Source: Aeromicrobium stalagmiti
Lineage (GTDB): Bacteria > Actinomycetota > Actinomycetes > Propionibacteriales > Nocardioidaceae
NCBI RefSeq assembly: GCF_013283745.1
Contig: NZ_JABSTZ010000001.1
Location: 1,754,406-1,818,405 of the forward strand
DNA length: 64,000 nt
Reading direction: 5' to 3'
Position numbers and translations under genes: made by a program. The notes below the pieces were generated by a model, which searched no databases, had not been told where the DNA came from, and worked only from the letters and a program-made list of their open reading frames with translations. How positions within the stretch are numbered: position 1 is the stretch's first letter; each line of letters begins with the position of its first letter. This document shows positions 16,041 through 24,376 of this stretch, piece after piece.

Positions 16041-17234
16041 ATGGGTCGTCTGGTCAGCACTGAAGGTCTCACCGAGGATCAGCAGGAGATCCTCAAGCTA
16101 GTTCGCCAGTTCGTGGAGAAGGAGATCATCCCGGTAGCGACGGAGCTCGAGCACAAGGACGAGTACCCGACCGACATCGTCGAGGGGCTCAAGGAGCTCG
16201 GCATCTTCGGCCTGATGATCCCCGAGGAGTTCGGCGGTCTCGGCGAGAGCCTGCTGACGTACGCGCTGGTCGTCGAGGAGATCGCCCGCGGCTGGATGAG
16301 CGTGTCGGGCGTCATCAACACGCACTTCATCGTGGCCTACCTGCTGATGCAGCACGGCACGCAGGAGCAGAAGGAGCGCTACCTGCCGAAGATGGCCACC
16401 GGCGAGGTCCGTGGAGCCTTCAGCATGAGCGAGCCGAGCCTGGGCTCGGACGTCGCGGCCATCAGCACCAAGGCCACCAAGAACGACGACGGCTCCTACG
16501 AGATCACCGGCCAGAAGATGTGGCTGACCAACGGCGGCAGCTCGACGCTGGTCGCGGTCCTGGTCAAGACCGACGAGGGCGCCGACAGCGTCTACAAGAA
16601 CATGACGACGTTCCTGATCGAGAAGGAAGCCGGCTTCGGCGAGACGGCCCAGGGCATCACGATCCCGGGCAAGATCGACAAGATGGGCTACAAGGGCATC
16701 GACACGACCGAGATGATCCTGGAGAAGCACCAGTCCTCGGCCGACCAGATCCTCGGTGGCGAGCCCGGCCAGGGCTTCTACCAGATGATGGACGGCGTCG
16801 AGGTCGGCCGCGTCAACGTCGGCGCCCGCGCCGTCGGCATCGCCAACCGCGCGTTCGAGCTCGGCATCGCGTACGCGCAGCAGCGCGAGACGTTCGGCAA
16901 GCCCATCGCGCAGCACCAGGCGATCCTGTTCCGCCTCGCCGAGATGGCCACCAAGGTCGAGACCGCGCACGCGATGGTCGTCAAGGCCGCTCGTCTCAAG
17001 GACGCCGGCAAGCGCAACGACGTCGAGGCCGGCATGGCCAAGATGGTCGCCTCGGAGTACTGCAACGAGGTCGTGCAGGACTCGTTCCGGATCCACGGCG
17101 GCTACGGCTACTCCAAGGAGTACGAGATCGAGCGCCTCTACCGCGAGGCGGCGTTCATGCTGATCGGCGAAGGCACGACGGACATCCAGAAGATGATCAT
17201 CGGCCGCGCCCTCCTCAAGGACTACAAGCTCTGA
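16041..17234 (+). CDS. acyl-CoA dehydrogenase
   Basis: A 397-residue FAD flavoenzyme that introduces the alpha-beta double bond in acyl-CoA. The order is N-terminal helical domain (to about 130), beta domain with GAFSMSEPSLGSDVAAI (about 135) and KMWLTNGG, then the C-terminal helical domain with the QRETFGKPIAQHQAI helix, RIHGGYGYSKEYEIERLYREA and IGEGTTDIQ, where the Glu corresponds to the usual catalytic base. Closest in look to short- or branched-chain enzymes. The ATG at 16041 follows GGGAG. The upstream region has a possible -10 TACAGT at 15997. Confidence 0.93.
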   Translation: MGRLVSTEGLTEDQQEILKLVRQFVEKEIIPVATELEHKDEYPTDIVEGLKELGIFGLMIPEEFGGLGESLLTYALVVEEIARGWMSVSGVINTHFIVAYLLMQHGTQEQKERYLPKMATGEVRGAFSMSEPSLGSDVAAISTKATKNDDGSYEITGQKMWLTNGGSSTLVAVLVKTDEGADSVYKNMTTFLIEKEAGFGETAQGITIPGKIDKMGYKGIDTTEMILEKHQSSADQILGGEPGQGFYQMMDGVEVGRVNVGARAVGIANRAFELGIAYAQQRETFGKPIAQHQAILFRLAEMATKVETAHAMVVKAARLKDAGKRNDVEAGMAKMVASEYCNEVVQDSFRIHGGYGYSKEYEIERLYREAAFMLIGEGTTDIQKMIIGRALLKDYKL

Positions 17235-17258
17235 GTCGAGCGGTCGCTGCTCGAGCCG

Positions 17259-18356
17259 TCAGAACCTGAGCGTGACGGTCTGGTCGAATGCCAGGCTGAC
17301 ACGCTCAGGTGCGGCGGGATCTCCGTAGCGGATGCTCGTGCTGGAGAACTCGTCGCCGACGTACAGCTCCATGGGGTCGTCGGCGCCGACCTCCCACGTG
17401 TAGGTGCGGTCCTGGTACTGCAACGTGTCGTCGGGAGCCCGTGCCGTCGGGTCCGTCCGCGCGGTGTCCAGCGGCTCCTGGCCGTCGAGCGTCACGTCGG
17501 GGGAGAACGTCGTCCGCCGGTAGGTCGTCAACCGCTGGTCCTGCGTGAAGGGGAACGCGAACGACCAGCGCAAGGGGCCGAGCAGCCGGGTCTCCACCGA
17601 GACGACGGCCCAGCGGCGTCCGGCGGGAGCCCACCCGAGCTCTGAGGTGTAGGGAAGCAGCGCGGCCGACGCGATGCGGCAGGTCGCCTCGCTGAACTGG
17701 ACCCGGGGCAGGGCGCCTTCGGGCTCCAGCTCCCCGCACGGTCGCTGGGGCACCGGGCCGTCGACCGTGGGCTTGTCGTACATCGCCGCGGCACCGCCGG
17801 GGGTGCGGTCGCCCGAGAGCAGGTCGACGGACTGGGCGACGCCGTCGTACTCCGCCTCGAGCAGGACCTGCTCGGGGTCGCCGTCGATCGCGACGAAGGA
17901 GGACCGGCCGGTGGAGGGGAGCACCGAGGCAGGCACCCGGGTCGCGTCCTTGCCGCTGCCGTCCTGCACCTCGTAGGGGCTCTCCAGGGGATAGCGGGCG
18001 TCGCCGACGACGAGCGTGAACGTTGCCTGCTGGGCGTCGCCCGTCGGACGGCTCTTCGGGAGGATCGACGTCGCGTCGCGCAGGTAGAGGTCGAAGCCGA
18101 TGAAGCCTCCGTCGGCCGGCGGCGCGGGCACGGGCTCCTCGATGCCGTCGACGTCCTCGAGGTCGTCGAGGACCGGCGTCGACAGGATGTCGATCGTGCC
18201 GACGGGCAGGTTCAAAGACGTCTTGCTGTCCTCGTCGACCCGGTAGTCGTAGGCCACGACCTCGCCGGGCGCAGCGCGATTCTCCGGCTCCGAGCAGGCG
18301 GCCAGCGTGGTCGCTGCGAGCAGCAGCGGGATGCTCCCGAGGAGCGCGCGTCTCAT
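17259..18356 (-). CDS. secreted lipoprotein, function unknown
   Basis: A 365-residue protein with a signal peptide ending in a lipobox, ATTLAAC, with the lipidated Cys at position 21. The mature part is strand-rich with no recognised domain. It contains CGELEPEGALPRVQFSEATC, in which two Cys may form a disulfide, and a C-terminal half resembling a beta-sandwich. It converges on the acyl-CoA dehydrogenase 24 bp away and is divergent from a stress-protein homologue. The ATG at 18356 lies six bases behind TAGGTT, so it is likely leaderless. Confidence 0.75.
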   Translation of the reverse strand: MRRALLGSIPLLLAATTLAACSEPENRAAPGEVVAYDYRVDEDSKTSLNLPVGTIDILSTPVLDDLEDVDGIEEPVPAPPADGGFIGFDLYLRDATSILPKSRPTGDAQQATFTLVVGDARYPLESPYEVQDGSGKDATRVPASVLPSTGRSSFVAIDGDPEQVLLEAEYDGVAQSVDLLSGDRTPGGAAAMYDKPTVDGPVPQRPCGELEPEGALPRVQFSEATCRIASAALLPYTSELGWAPAGRRWAVVSVETRLLGPLRWSFAFPFTQDQRLTTYRRTTFSPDVTLDGQEPLDTARTDPTARAPDDTLQYQDRTYTWEVGADDPMELYVGDEFSSTSIRYGDPAAPERVSLAFDQTVTLRF

Positions 18357-18362
18357 GGTGAC

Positions 18363-18368
18363 AACCTA
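18363..18368 (-). promoter_or_regulatory. -10 box for the lipoprotein gene, leaderless
   Basis: Minus-strand TAGGTT, six bases, then ATG at 18356. Confidence 0.45.
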
Positions 18369-18395
18369 TCCGTCGTGCCGGCCGGCACAGGTGGG

Positions 18396-18401
18396 TACGC
18401 T
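18396..18401 (+). promoter_or_regulatory. -10 box for the stress-protein gene, leaderless
   Basis: TACGCT, seven bases, then ATG at 18409. It lies only 27 bp from the opposing TAGGTT box, so the two divergent promoters overlap. Confidence 0.45.
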
Positions 18402-18408
18402 CAGTGGC

Positions 18409-18891
18409 ATGCCAGAGATCTTCTCGCTCGAGTACCCGCAGTCGCTGGGTGTCTTCGACCAGTACGCGGACGCCCAGAAAGTCGTCGACTACCTCTCGGA
18501 CGAGGAGTTCCCGGTGCAGAACGTGCTGATCGTCGGCACCGAGCTGCGCCAGGTCGAGCGGGTGACCGGTCGACTCACGTGGGGCCGGGTGCTGTCGGCC
18601 GGCGCCGCGTCGGGCGCCTGGCTGGGCCTGCTGATCGGCCTGATCCTCAGCCTGTTCTCCGAGGGCAGCTCGGTCGCGGTCACCCTCCTCGGCGGCATCG
18701 CCTTCGGCATCGCGTTCGGCGTCATCTCCGGTGCACTCGGCTACGGCGCCACGCGCGGCCAGCGCGACTTCAGCTCGGTCCAGAAGGTCGTGGCGACGAA
18801 GTACGAGATCCTCGTCGAGCACAAGTTCCTCGCCGACGGCCAGGCGCTGCTCGCGAAGATGCCCGGACACACCGCGAACCCCTTCGCCTGA
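18409..18891 (+). CDS. general stress protein 17M-like membrane protein
   Basis: A 160-residue protein. The N-terminal part (about residues 8-60: LGVFDQYADAQKVVDYLSDEEFP and VLIVGTELRQVERV) matches the 17M-type general stress domain. Two Gly/Ala-rich membrane helices follow (about 64-85 and 89-115), and a short C-terminal tail that ends YEILVEHKF. The family is often induced by stress, but its molecular role is unknown. ATG at 18409 was chosen because it fits both the domain start and the TACGCT box. Confidence 0.8.
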   Translation: MPEIFSLEYPQSLGVFDQYADAQKVVDYLSDEEFPVQNVLIVGTELRQVERVTGRLTWGRVLSAGAASGAWLGLLIGLILSLFSEGSSVAVTLLGGIAFGIAFGVISGALGYGATRGQRDFSSVQKVVATKYEILVEHKFLADGQALLAKMPGHTANPFA

Positions 18892-18931
18892 CTCCCCGTA
18901 CGACCGCCGCACCACCCAGGAGCTCCGCAGG

Positions 18932-19966
18932 ATGACCAAGACCAACGCCGGCCACTTCTTCGAGGACTTCACGGTCGGTCAGGTGCTCGAGCACGCGACG
19001 CCCCGCACCGTCACCGAGGGGGATCGAGCGCTCTACGGCGCGCTCTACCCGACCCGCTTCGCCGTGCCGTCGTCGGCGGAGTTCGCCGCATCCGTGGGCC
19101 TGTCGCCGGCGCCGGTCGAGGAGCTCGTCGCGTTCCACATCGCGTTCGGCAAGACCGTGCCGGACGTGTCGCTCAACGCGGTCGCCAACCTCGGCTACGC
19201 GGAGTGCCGCTTCCACCAGCCGGTCGTCCCCGGTGACACGCTGCGGACGTCGTCGGAGGTCATCGGTCTCAAGGAGAACTCCAACGGCCGGACGGGCGTC
19301 GTCTACGTCCGCTCGACCGCGACCAACCAGCGGGGCGAGGTTGCCCTCGACTGGGCCCGCTGGGTCATGGTGCACAAGCGCGACCCCGAGGCGCCGGCAC
19401 CGGAGGCCGTCGTCCCGGCCCTCGCGGACGTCGTCGACCCGAGCGACCTCGTCATCCCGGCCGGGCTCGACTTCACGGCCTACGACTTCGCCGCCGCGGG
19501 GGAGCCGCACCGCTGGGACGACTACGAGGTCGGTGAGACGATCGACCACGTCGACGGCGTCACGCTCACCGATCCCGAGCACATGCTCGCGACCCGGCTG
19601 TGGCAGAACACCGCCAAGGTGCACTTCAACACCGAGGCCCGCCCCGACGGCACGCGGCTGATCTATGGCGGCCACGTCATCTCGATGGCACGCGCACTGT
19701 CGTTCAACGGACTCGCCAACGCGCAGCTCATCGCGGCGATCAACGCCGGGGCCCACACGGCCCCCGCCTTCGCGGGCGACACGGTCTACGCGTGGTCGCA
19801 GGTGCTCGACAAGGCCGAGACGTCCGCCCCGGGCGTCGGGGCGCTGCGGCTGAGGCTGGTCGCCACGAAGGCCCGCGACGAGACGACGACCCTGCGTGGC
19901 GACGACGGCAAGTACGCGCCGGGCGTCCTGCTCGACCTCGACTACTGGGCCCTCGTGCCGCGATGA
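18932..19966 (+). CDS. MaoC-family dehydratase, double hotdog (mesaconyl-CoA hydratase-like)
   Basis: A 344-residue protein with two MaoC hotdog domains (about residues 8-160 and 185-340). It looks like beta-methylmalyl-CoA dehydratase/mesaconyl-CoA hydratase (Mch) homologues: HFFEDFTVGQVLEH at the start, AVANLGYAECRFHQPVVPGDTL in domain 1 and RLIYGGHVISMARALSFNGL in domain 2. Whether it acts on mesaconyl-CoA or another enoyl-CoA is not visible. The next gene starts inside its stop codon (ATGA). The ATG at 18932 has AGGAG upstream. Confidence 0.82.
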   Translation: MTKTNAGHFFEDFTVGQVLEHATPRTVTEGDRALYGALYPTRFAVPSSAEFAASVGLSPAPVEELVAFHIAFGKTVPDVSLNAVANLGYAECRFHQPVVPGDTLRTSSEVIGLKENSNGRTGVVYVRSTATNQRGEVALDWARWVMVHKRDPEAPAPEAVVPALADVVDPSDLVIPAGLDFTAYDFAAAGEPHRWDDYEVGETIDHVDGVTLTDPEHMLATRLWQNTAKVHFNTEARPDGTRLIYGGHVISMARALSFNGLANAQLIAAINAGAHTAPAFAGDTVYAWSQVLDKAETSAPGVGALRLRLVATKARDETTTLRGDDGKYAPGVLLDLDYWALVPR

Positions 19967-20556
19967 GCACGCCGGCTGCCGAGGCCGAGGACCAGCTGTG
20001 GCTGGTCCGCCACGGCGAGACGGAGTGGAGCCTCAGCGGGCGACACACGTCGACGACCGACCTTCCTCTGACCGAGGCCGGCGAGGCCGGGGCCCGCGCC
20101 CTCGAGCCCGTCCTCGCCGATCTCGACTTCGCCCAGGTGCTGACGAGCCCACGCCGGCGGGCGCGTCGTACGGCTGAGCTGGCCGGGTTCGCGCACGCCG
20201 GCGTCGACGACGACCTCGCGGAGTGGTCCTACGGCGACTACGAGGGGTTGACCACGCCGCAGATCCGGGAGTCTGACCCCGGCTGGACGATCTGGACCCA
20301 CCCGAGCCCGGGTGGTGAGACGGCCGCCGACGTCGCCAGTCGACTCGACCGCGTCGTTGCGCGGGCGCGCGCAGCCGAGGGCAGGACGCTGGTCTTCGCG
20401 CATGGCCACTCGCTGAGAGCCCTGGCAGCGCGGTGGCTCGGCCTGGATGTCGCCGAGGGGCGTCACTTCGCCCTCGACACGTCGACGATCTCGGTGCTCG
20501 GCGTCGACCGCGGCACCCCGGTCGTCCGCCGTTGGAACGTCGTGCCGACGGGCTGA
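19963..20556 (+). CDS. histidine phosphatase family protein (phosphoglycerate-mutase-like)
   Basis: A 197-residue phosphatase with the catalytic LVRHGETEW motif (His at about 16). TSPRRRARRTAEL and LVFAHGHSLRAL follow, the latter with the second catalytic His, and an EWSYGDYEGL acid-donor segment lies between. The family removes phosphate from sugars, nucleotides or proteins; the substrate cannot be told. It overlaps the MaoC gene by 4 bp and is probably translated with it. Confidence 0.88.
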   Translation: MSTPAAEAEDQLWLVRHGETEWSLSGRHTSTTDLPLTEAGEAGARALEPVLADLDFAQVLTSPRRRARRTAELAGFAHAGVDDDLAEWSYGDYEGLTTPQIRESDPGWTIWTHPSPGGETAADVASRLDRVVARARAAEGRTLVFAHGHSLRALAARWLGLDVAEGRHFALDTSTISVLGVDRGTPVVRRWNVVPTG

Positions 20557-20603
20557 GACCGCTCTGGCAGAGTGTGGGCAACATCTTCGGGGGAAGGAAG
20601 TCG

Positions 20604-21311
20604 ATGAGGCGTCTCATCGGTGCACTGACCGTGCTCCTGGTCCTGTCCGGCTGTGGCGCAGGCAGCGAAGAAGCCCCTGCCCAGGAGCGGCCGAGTGCCG
20701 AGGCCACGCCCCGGACCTACTCGCTGAGCGAGCTGGCTGCAGCTCTGCCGCGCACCAGCCAGGTGCCCGGCGCGGAGAAGAAGGTGTTCTCCTGCCCCGG
20801 AGGAGACGCCTGCAAGGCCGACCAGGCCACTGTCGGGGTGCAGCTCAAGGCGTCCCTCACGAGGGACGAGGTGTTCAGCACCTACGGGTCCTACGTGCTC
20901 CCGGAGGACGTGTCCGTGGCGGCGCGGCTCTCGACGGACGCCGACGCGGCGGCCGGCAAGGTCGCCCGGGCACGCGCGACGGAGGAGAAGGGCTTCGTCG
21001 GCAGCTTCGCCACGCGGGGCAAGGACCTCGGTGACGGCGGCTTCACCTTCGGCTTCAAGGGCACCGGGACGCTGGAGCCGGCCACGGTGGCCGGATGGAA
21101 GGGCTATGTCGCGCAGCGCGCCCAGACGCTGACGACCCCCGAGGGCAACACCGACAGCGGGCCGGTCGCGCGCACCGAGCTGCACCTGTCCAAGGGATCG
21201 GTCTCGGTGCAGGTCTATGCGAGCGTGCTCCGCGACGACGCCGGCGACCTGGCTGCCTCCGAGGAGCTGGCACGACAGCTCTTCACCGACTACGTCGAGC
21301 GTCTGGGATGA
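20604..21311 (+). CDS. secreted lipoprotein, function unknown
   Basis: A 235-residue lipoprotein. The signal peptide MRRLIGALTVLLVLSGC gives a lipidated Cys at 17, and an acidic, proline-containing linker follows. The mature domain has a CPGGDAC pair that may form a disulfide, then alternating helices and strands. No named domain is recognised. The ATG at 20604 has GGGGGAAGGAAG upstream, a good ribosome binding site. It sits 47 bp after the phosphatase gene. Confidence 0.78.
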   Translation: MRRLIGALTVLLVLSGCGAGSEEAPAQERPSAEATPRTYSLSELAAALPRTSQVPGAEKKVFSCPGGDACKADQATVGVQLKASLTRDEVFSTYGSYVLPEDVSVAARLSTDADAAAGKVARARATEEKGFVGSFATRGKDLGDGGFTFGFKGTGTLEPATVAGWKGYVAQRAQTLTTPEGNTDSGPVARTELHLSKGSVSVQVYASVLRDDAGDLAASEELARQLFTDYVERLG

Positions 21312-21328
21312 CCGTCCGACCCGTGGCC

Positions 21329-21334
21329 TAGCCT
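21329..21334 (+). promoter_or_regulatory. -10 box for the PHP gene, leaderless
   Basis: TAGCCT, six bases, then GTG at 21341. Confidence 0.5.
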
Positions 21335-21340
21335 GAAGTC

Positions 21341-22165
21341 GTGCGCATCGACCTCCACACCCACTCCAACCGTTCCGACGGCACCGACACCCCCGCCGAG
21401 CTCGTGGCCGGCGCCAGGGCCGCCGGTCTCGACGTCGTCGCGCTGACCGATCACGACGCGACGACGGGCTGGGACGACGCCGTTGCGGCCGGGCAGTCGC
21501 TGGGCGTCCACGTCGTGCGGGGCATCGAGATCTCGACCCGCCTGCACGGGCGGAGCGTGCACCTGCTGGGCTACGAGTTCGACCCCGACGACCCCGCTCT
21601 CGTCGCCGAGCTGCGCCGCGTGCTCGACGGGCGCGAGGACCGCCTGCCTCAGATGCTCGACAAGCTCGCCGCGCACGGCTGGCCCATCATGATGGACGAG
21701 GTCGCCGCGCAGTCCGGCGACGCCGCGGCCTCCGGCCGGCCGCACATCGCCGACGCGATGGTGGCCAAGGGCTACATCGCCCACCGCGACGAGGCGTTCA
21801 ACGGCTGGCTCAACACCGGTGGCAAGGCCTACGTCGACCGCTACGCGGCGCCGCTGATGGATGCCGTGCGGCTGCTCAAGGCGGCGGGCGGCAAGGCCGT
21901 CATCGCGCACCCGTGGTCGCGCGACAGCAAGAGCGTCCTGACGCCCGAGGCGTTCGACGAGCTCGCCGCTGCCGGTCTCGACGGCCTCGAGGCCCATCAC
22001 AACGACCACGACGCTGAGGCGACCCGCGAGCTCCGTGGCATCGCTGCCGACCTCGACCTGGTCGTGACCGGGTCGAGCGACTATCACGGCACCGGCAAGA
22101 GCGCGGAGTTCTGTCTCGGCGCCCACACGACCGATCCCGAGCAGTACGAGCGCCTGCTCGGCTGA
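21341..22165 (+). CDS. PHP-domain phosphoesterase (RNase AM/nucleotide phosphatase type)
   Basis: A 274-residue PHP-superfamily metal-dependent phosphoesterase. Metal ligands are visible in order: DLHTHSNRSDG (residues 4-14), LTDHDAT (about 37), a Glu in GIEIS, HLLGYEF, VIAHPW (about 189), then EAHHNDH and TGSSDYHG (about 247). This order matches the RNase AM / 3',5'-bisnucleotide phosphatase (YciV-like) group that trims short RNA 5' ends or hydrolyses pAp; the exact role here is inferred from family. GTG at 21341. It converges on a flavin reductase gene 16 bp away. Confidence 0.87.
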   Translation: MRIDLHTHSNRSDGTDTPAELVAGARAAGLDVVALTDHDATTGWDDAVAAGQSLGVHVVRGIEISTRLHGRSVHLLGYEFDPDDPALVAELRRVLDGREDRLPQMLDKLAAHGWPIMMDEVAAQSGDAAASGRPHIADAMVAKGYIAHRDEAFNGWLNTGGKAYVDRYAAPLMDAVRLLKAAGGKAVIAHPWSRDSKSVLTPEAFDELAAAGLDGLEAHHNDHDAEATRELRGIAADLDLVVTGSSDYHGTGKSAEFCLGAHTTDPEQYERLLG

Positions 22166-22181
22166 CGCGCGAAGGGGTGCG

Positions 22182-22919
22182 TCAGCCGGTCGGGCCGAAC
22201 TGCTCGACCCGCACGGAGTCGCTGCGCACCCCGGCCTCGCCGAGGATGCGACCGACGAAGCTCACGAAGCCCACCGACCCGCACACGTACGCCCGCTCGA
22301 CGCCCTCGGCCAACGACTCGATCTCGTCGGGGTAGATGTGGGCGGCGACGCGCTCGGCGTCGCCGGCCTGCACGTGGTTCTCGCGGGTCAGGGCGATGAA
22401 CGCCCCGTAGGCCTCGAGCTCGTCGGCATAGGGGAGCTTGTCGCGGTGCTGCGCCGAGGCGACGACCCGCAGGAGCGACTCGGTGCCCGTGCGACGGGCA
22501 TACCTCATCATCGACACGAACGGCACCACGCCGGAGCCTCCGGCCACGCAGATCGACGGCGTCGTGCCGCCCCAGACGAACCAGCGACCGATCGGCCCGC
22601 GCACCTCGAGCTCGTCGCCGACCTCGACCACCTCGTGCAGGAACGACGACACCTCGCCGCGGGGGAGGCACTCGACCATGAGCTCGACCAGCGGGTCGTC
22701 AGGGTCGGAGGCGATCGAGTAGGACCGCTGGGCGGTGTAGTCGTCGGGGGCCCGCAGGCGCACGACGTAGTGCTGCCCCGGAACGTGCGGGGTGCGGTCG
22801 GCGACGTCGAGGCGGATCTTGACGAACGTGTCGCCGAACCGCTCGACCTCGCGCACGACGGCGGTGGTCCACGAGCTGGCGACGGGCTCCGGACCTGCCG
22901 GCGCCGCGGCCTGGCTCAT
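22182..22919 (-). CDS. FAD/NAD(P)-binding ferredoxin-reductase-type oxidoreductase
   Basis: A 245-residue flavoprotein with a FAD domain (RSYSIAS, about residues 67-73) and a NAD(P) domain (CVAGGSGVVPFVSMMRYA, about 122). The C-terminal YVCGSVGFV matches the nicotinamide-pocket motif of FNR-type enzymes. It has no iron-sulfur domain. It is the last gene of a four-gene operon and overlaps the molybdoenzyme gene by 4 bp. It therefore probably passes electrons to or from that enzyme (inference from coupling). Confidence 0.85.
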   Translation of the reverse strand: MSQAAAPAGPEPVASSWTTAVVREVERFGDTFVKIRLDVADRTPHVPGQHYVVRLRAPDDYTAQRSYSIASDPDDPLVELMVECLPRGEVSSFLHEVVEVGDELEVRGPIGRWFVWGGTTPSICVAGGSGVVPFVSMMRYARRTGTESLLRVVASAQHRDKLPYADELEAYGAFIALTRENHVQAGDAERVAAHIYPDEIESLAEGVERAYVCGSVGFVSFVGRILGEAGVRSDSVRVEQFGPTG

Positions 22920-23527
22920 GCGTCGCCCTGGTAGCGCTGCTCGAGCCACGGGTCGCCGCGGTCGTGGTAGCCGTTGCGCTCCCAGAAGCCCTGCTCGTCG
23001 TGGTCGCGCAGCTCGATGCGCGTGATCCACTTGGCGGACTTCCAGAAGTACAGGTGCGGCACCAGCAGCCGGACAGGACCGCCGTGCTCGGCCGTCAGCG
23101 GGGCGCCGTCGAACTCCCAGACGATCCAGGCCTTGCCGCCGGTGATGTCGGCCAGGGGCAGGTTGGTCGTGTAGCCGGTCGTCGACGTGGCGAAGACGTG
23201 CGTCGCCTCGGGCTTGACGCCCGTGACCTCGAGCAGGGAGTCGACGCTGACGCCGGTGAAGGTCGTGTCGAACTTCGACCACGTCGTGACGCAGTGGATG
23301 TCGCCGAAGTAGGAGTCGTTGGGCAGCGCGTGGATGCCGCGCCAGTCCCACGTCGTCGGCTGGTCGACGAGGCCGTCGACCGTCATCGTCCACTCGTCGA
23401 CGTCGACCTGCGGCGTGAGCTCGGCGGTGAGCGTCGGCCAGCCGGCGCCGGTGTCGTACTGCCCCGGCGGCAGGCGGTCGTTGCCGCCGCGGCGCGGGCG
23501 TCCGGTGAATCCACGGGTGACGGCCAT
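22916..23527 (-). CDS. sulfite-oxidase-family molybdopterin oxidoreductase
   Basis: A 203-residue molybdopterin enzyme of the YedY/sulfite oxidase superfamily, catalytic domain only. The Mo-ligating Cys is in FGDIHCVTTWSKFD (about residue 79). VDEWTMTVDGLVDQP and GGPVRLLVPHLYFWKSAKW, the latter in the C-terminal part, are typical. There is no heme or dimerisation domain and no clear Tat signal, so it is probably cytoplasmic. The ATG at 23527 is preceded by AAGGAGG and shares a base with the stop of the hydrolase gene. The adjacent flavin reductase is a likely redox partner. Confidence 0.87.
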   Translation of the reverse strand: MAVTRGFTGRPRRGGNDRLPPGQYDTGAGWPTLTAELTPQVDVDEWTMTVDGLVDQPTTWDWRGIHALPNDSYFGDIHCVTTWSKFDTTFTGVSVDSLLEVTGVKPEATHVFATSTTGYTTNLPLADITGGKAWIVWEFDGAPLTAEHGGPVRLLVPHLYFWKSAKWITRIELRDHDEQGFWERNGYHDRGDPWLEQRYQGDA

Positions 23528-24372
23528 CAGCCCGCCTCCTTCTGTCGGTGGTGGTCGAGGAACGGCAGCCACGCCGCGACGAGCGCTTCAGGGTTCTCGA
23601 CGGCGGGGGAGTGGGCCGAGTCGGGGATGACGTGGACGTCGGTGCCCAACCGACGCGCCATCGCGTCCTGGACGTCGTGCGGCCAGGCATCGTCGTCGGC
23701 GCCTCGGCCGACCCAGACGGGCAGGCCCGTGGCCACGACGGCGTCGATGATGTCGGGGGCGTCGATCAGGTGCTGGGTCATGGCCTTGAGCGACGCCGGG
23801 GCGTTGGAGGTGAAGCGCCTGGCGAGGAACCCGGTGATCTGGGCCGGGCGCTTGATGCCCTGCTCGCGGATCTCGTGCAGGTGCAGCAGCGGCACCTTGC
23901 CGATCGCGCTGGCGAGCTTCTTGAGCGGGCGGCGGGCGGTGTCGCCGAGGGCGCCAGGCCCGGTGCAGAGCAGGCTCAGCGTCTGCCACGTCGACGGGTC
24001 GGTCACGGCGGCCTGCTGGGCGACCAGCCCGCCGAACGAGTGGCCCATCAGCGCCGATCGGGAGTGCCGCGACGTCGCCCGCACCGCGGCGGCATCGGCG
24101 GCGAAGCCGGCCAGGGAGTAGTCGTCGTCCGGCAGGCCCGGCGTCTCGTACTGTCCGCGCTGGTCGTACGTCGTGGCGTCGAGGCCGGCGGCGGCCAGCA
24201 GCGGCAGGAGGGGGGTGAAGTCCTCCTTGCTGCCCGTCCACCCGGGGACGAGCAGGACGTGTCCGACCGGGTCGACGGCGAGGGCGCGATGCGCGGCGAA
24301 CGCACCACGCGGCGTCTGCAGCGTCGCCGCCTCGACACCGGGTGGCAGGTCGAGGGTGCGGGGGACGCTCAC
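23527..24372 (-). CDS. alpha/beta hydrolase
   Basis: A 281-residue hydrolase with GHSFGG as nucleophile elbow (Ser at about 111). VPGWTGSKEDF provides the oxyanion region, and the likely triad Asp and His lie in GRGADDDAWP and IPDSAHSPAVENPE. No signal peptide. The substrate is unknown. GTG at 24372 lies 4 bp after the SDR stop, and the gene touches the molybdoenzyme start, so the four genes form one transcript. Confidence 0.84.
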   Translation of the reverse strand: MSVPRTLDLPPGVEAATLQTPRGAFAAHRALAVDPVGHVLLVPGWTGSKEDFTPLLPLLAAAGLDATTYDQRGQYETPGLPDDDYSLAGFAADAAAVRATSRHSRSALMGHSFGGLVAQQAAVTDPSTWQTLSLLCTGPGALGDTARRPLKKLASAIGKVPLLHLHEIREQGIKRPAQITGFLARRFTSNAPASLKAMTQHLIDAPDIIDAVVATGLPVWVGRGADDDAWPHDVQDAMARRLGTDVHVIPDSAHSPAVENPEALVAAWLPFLDHHRQKEAG

Positions 24373-24376
24373 GCGC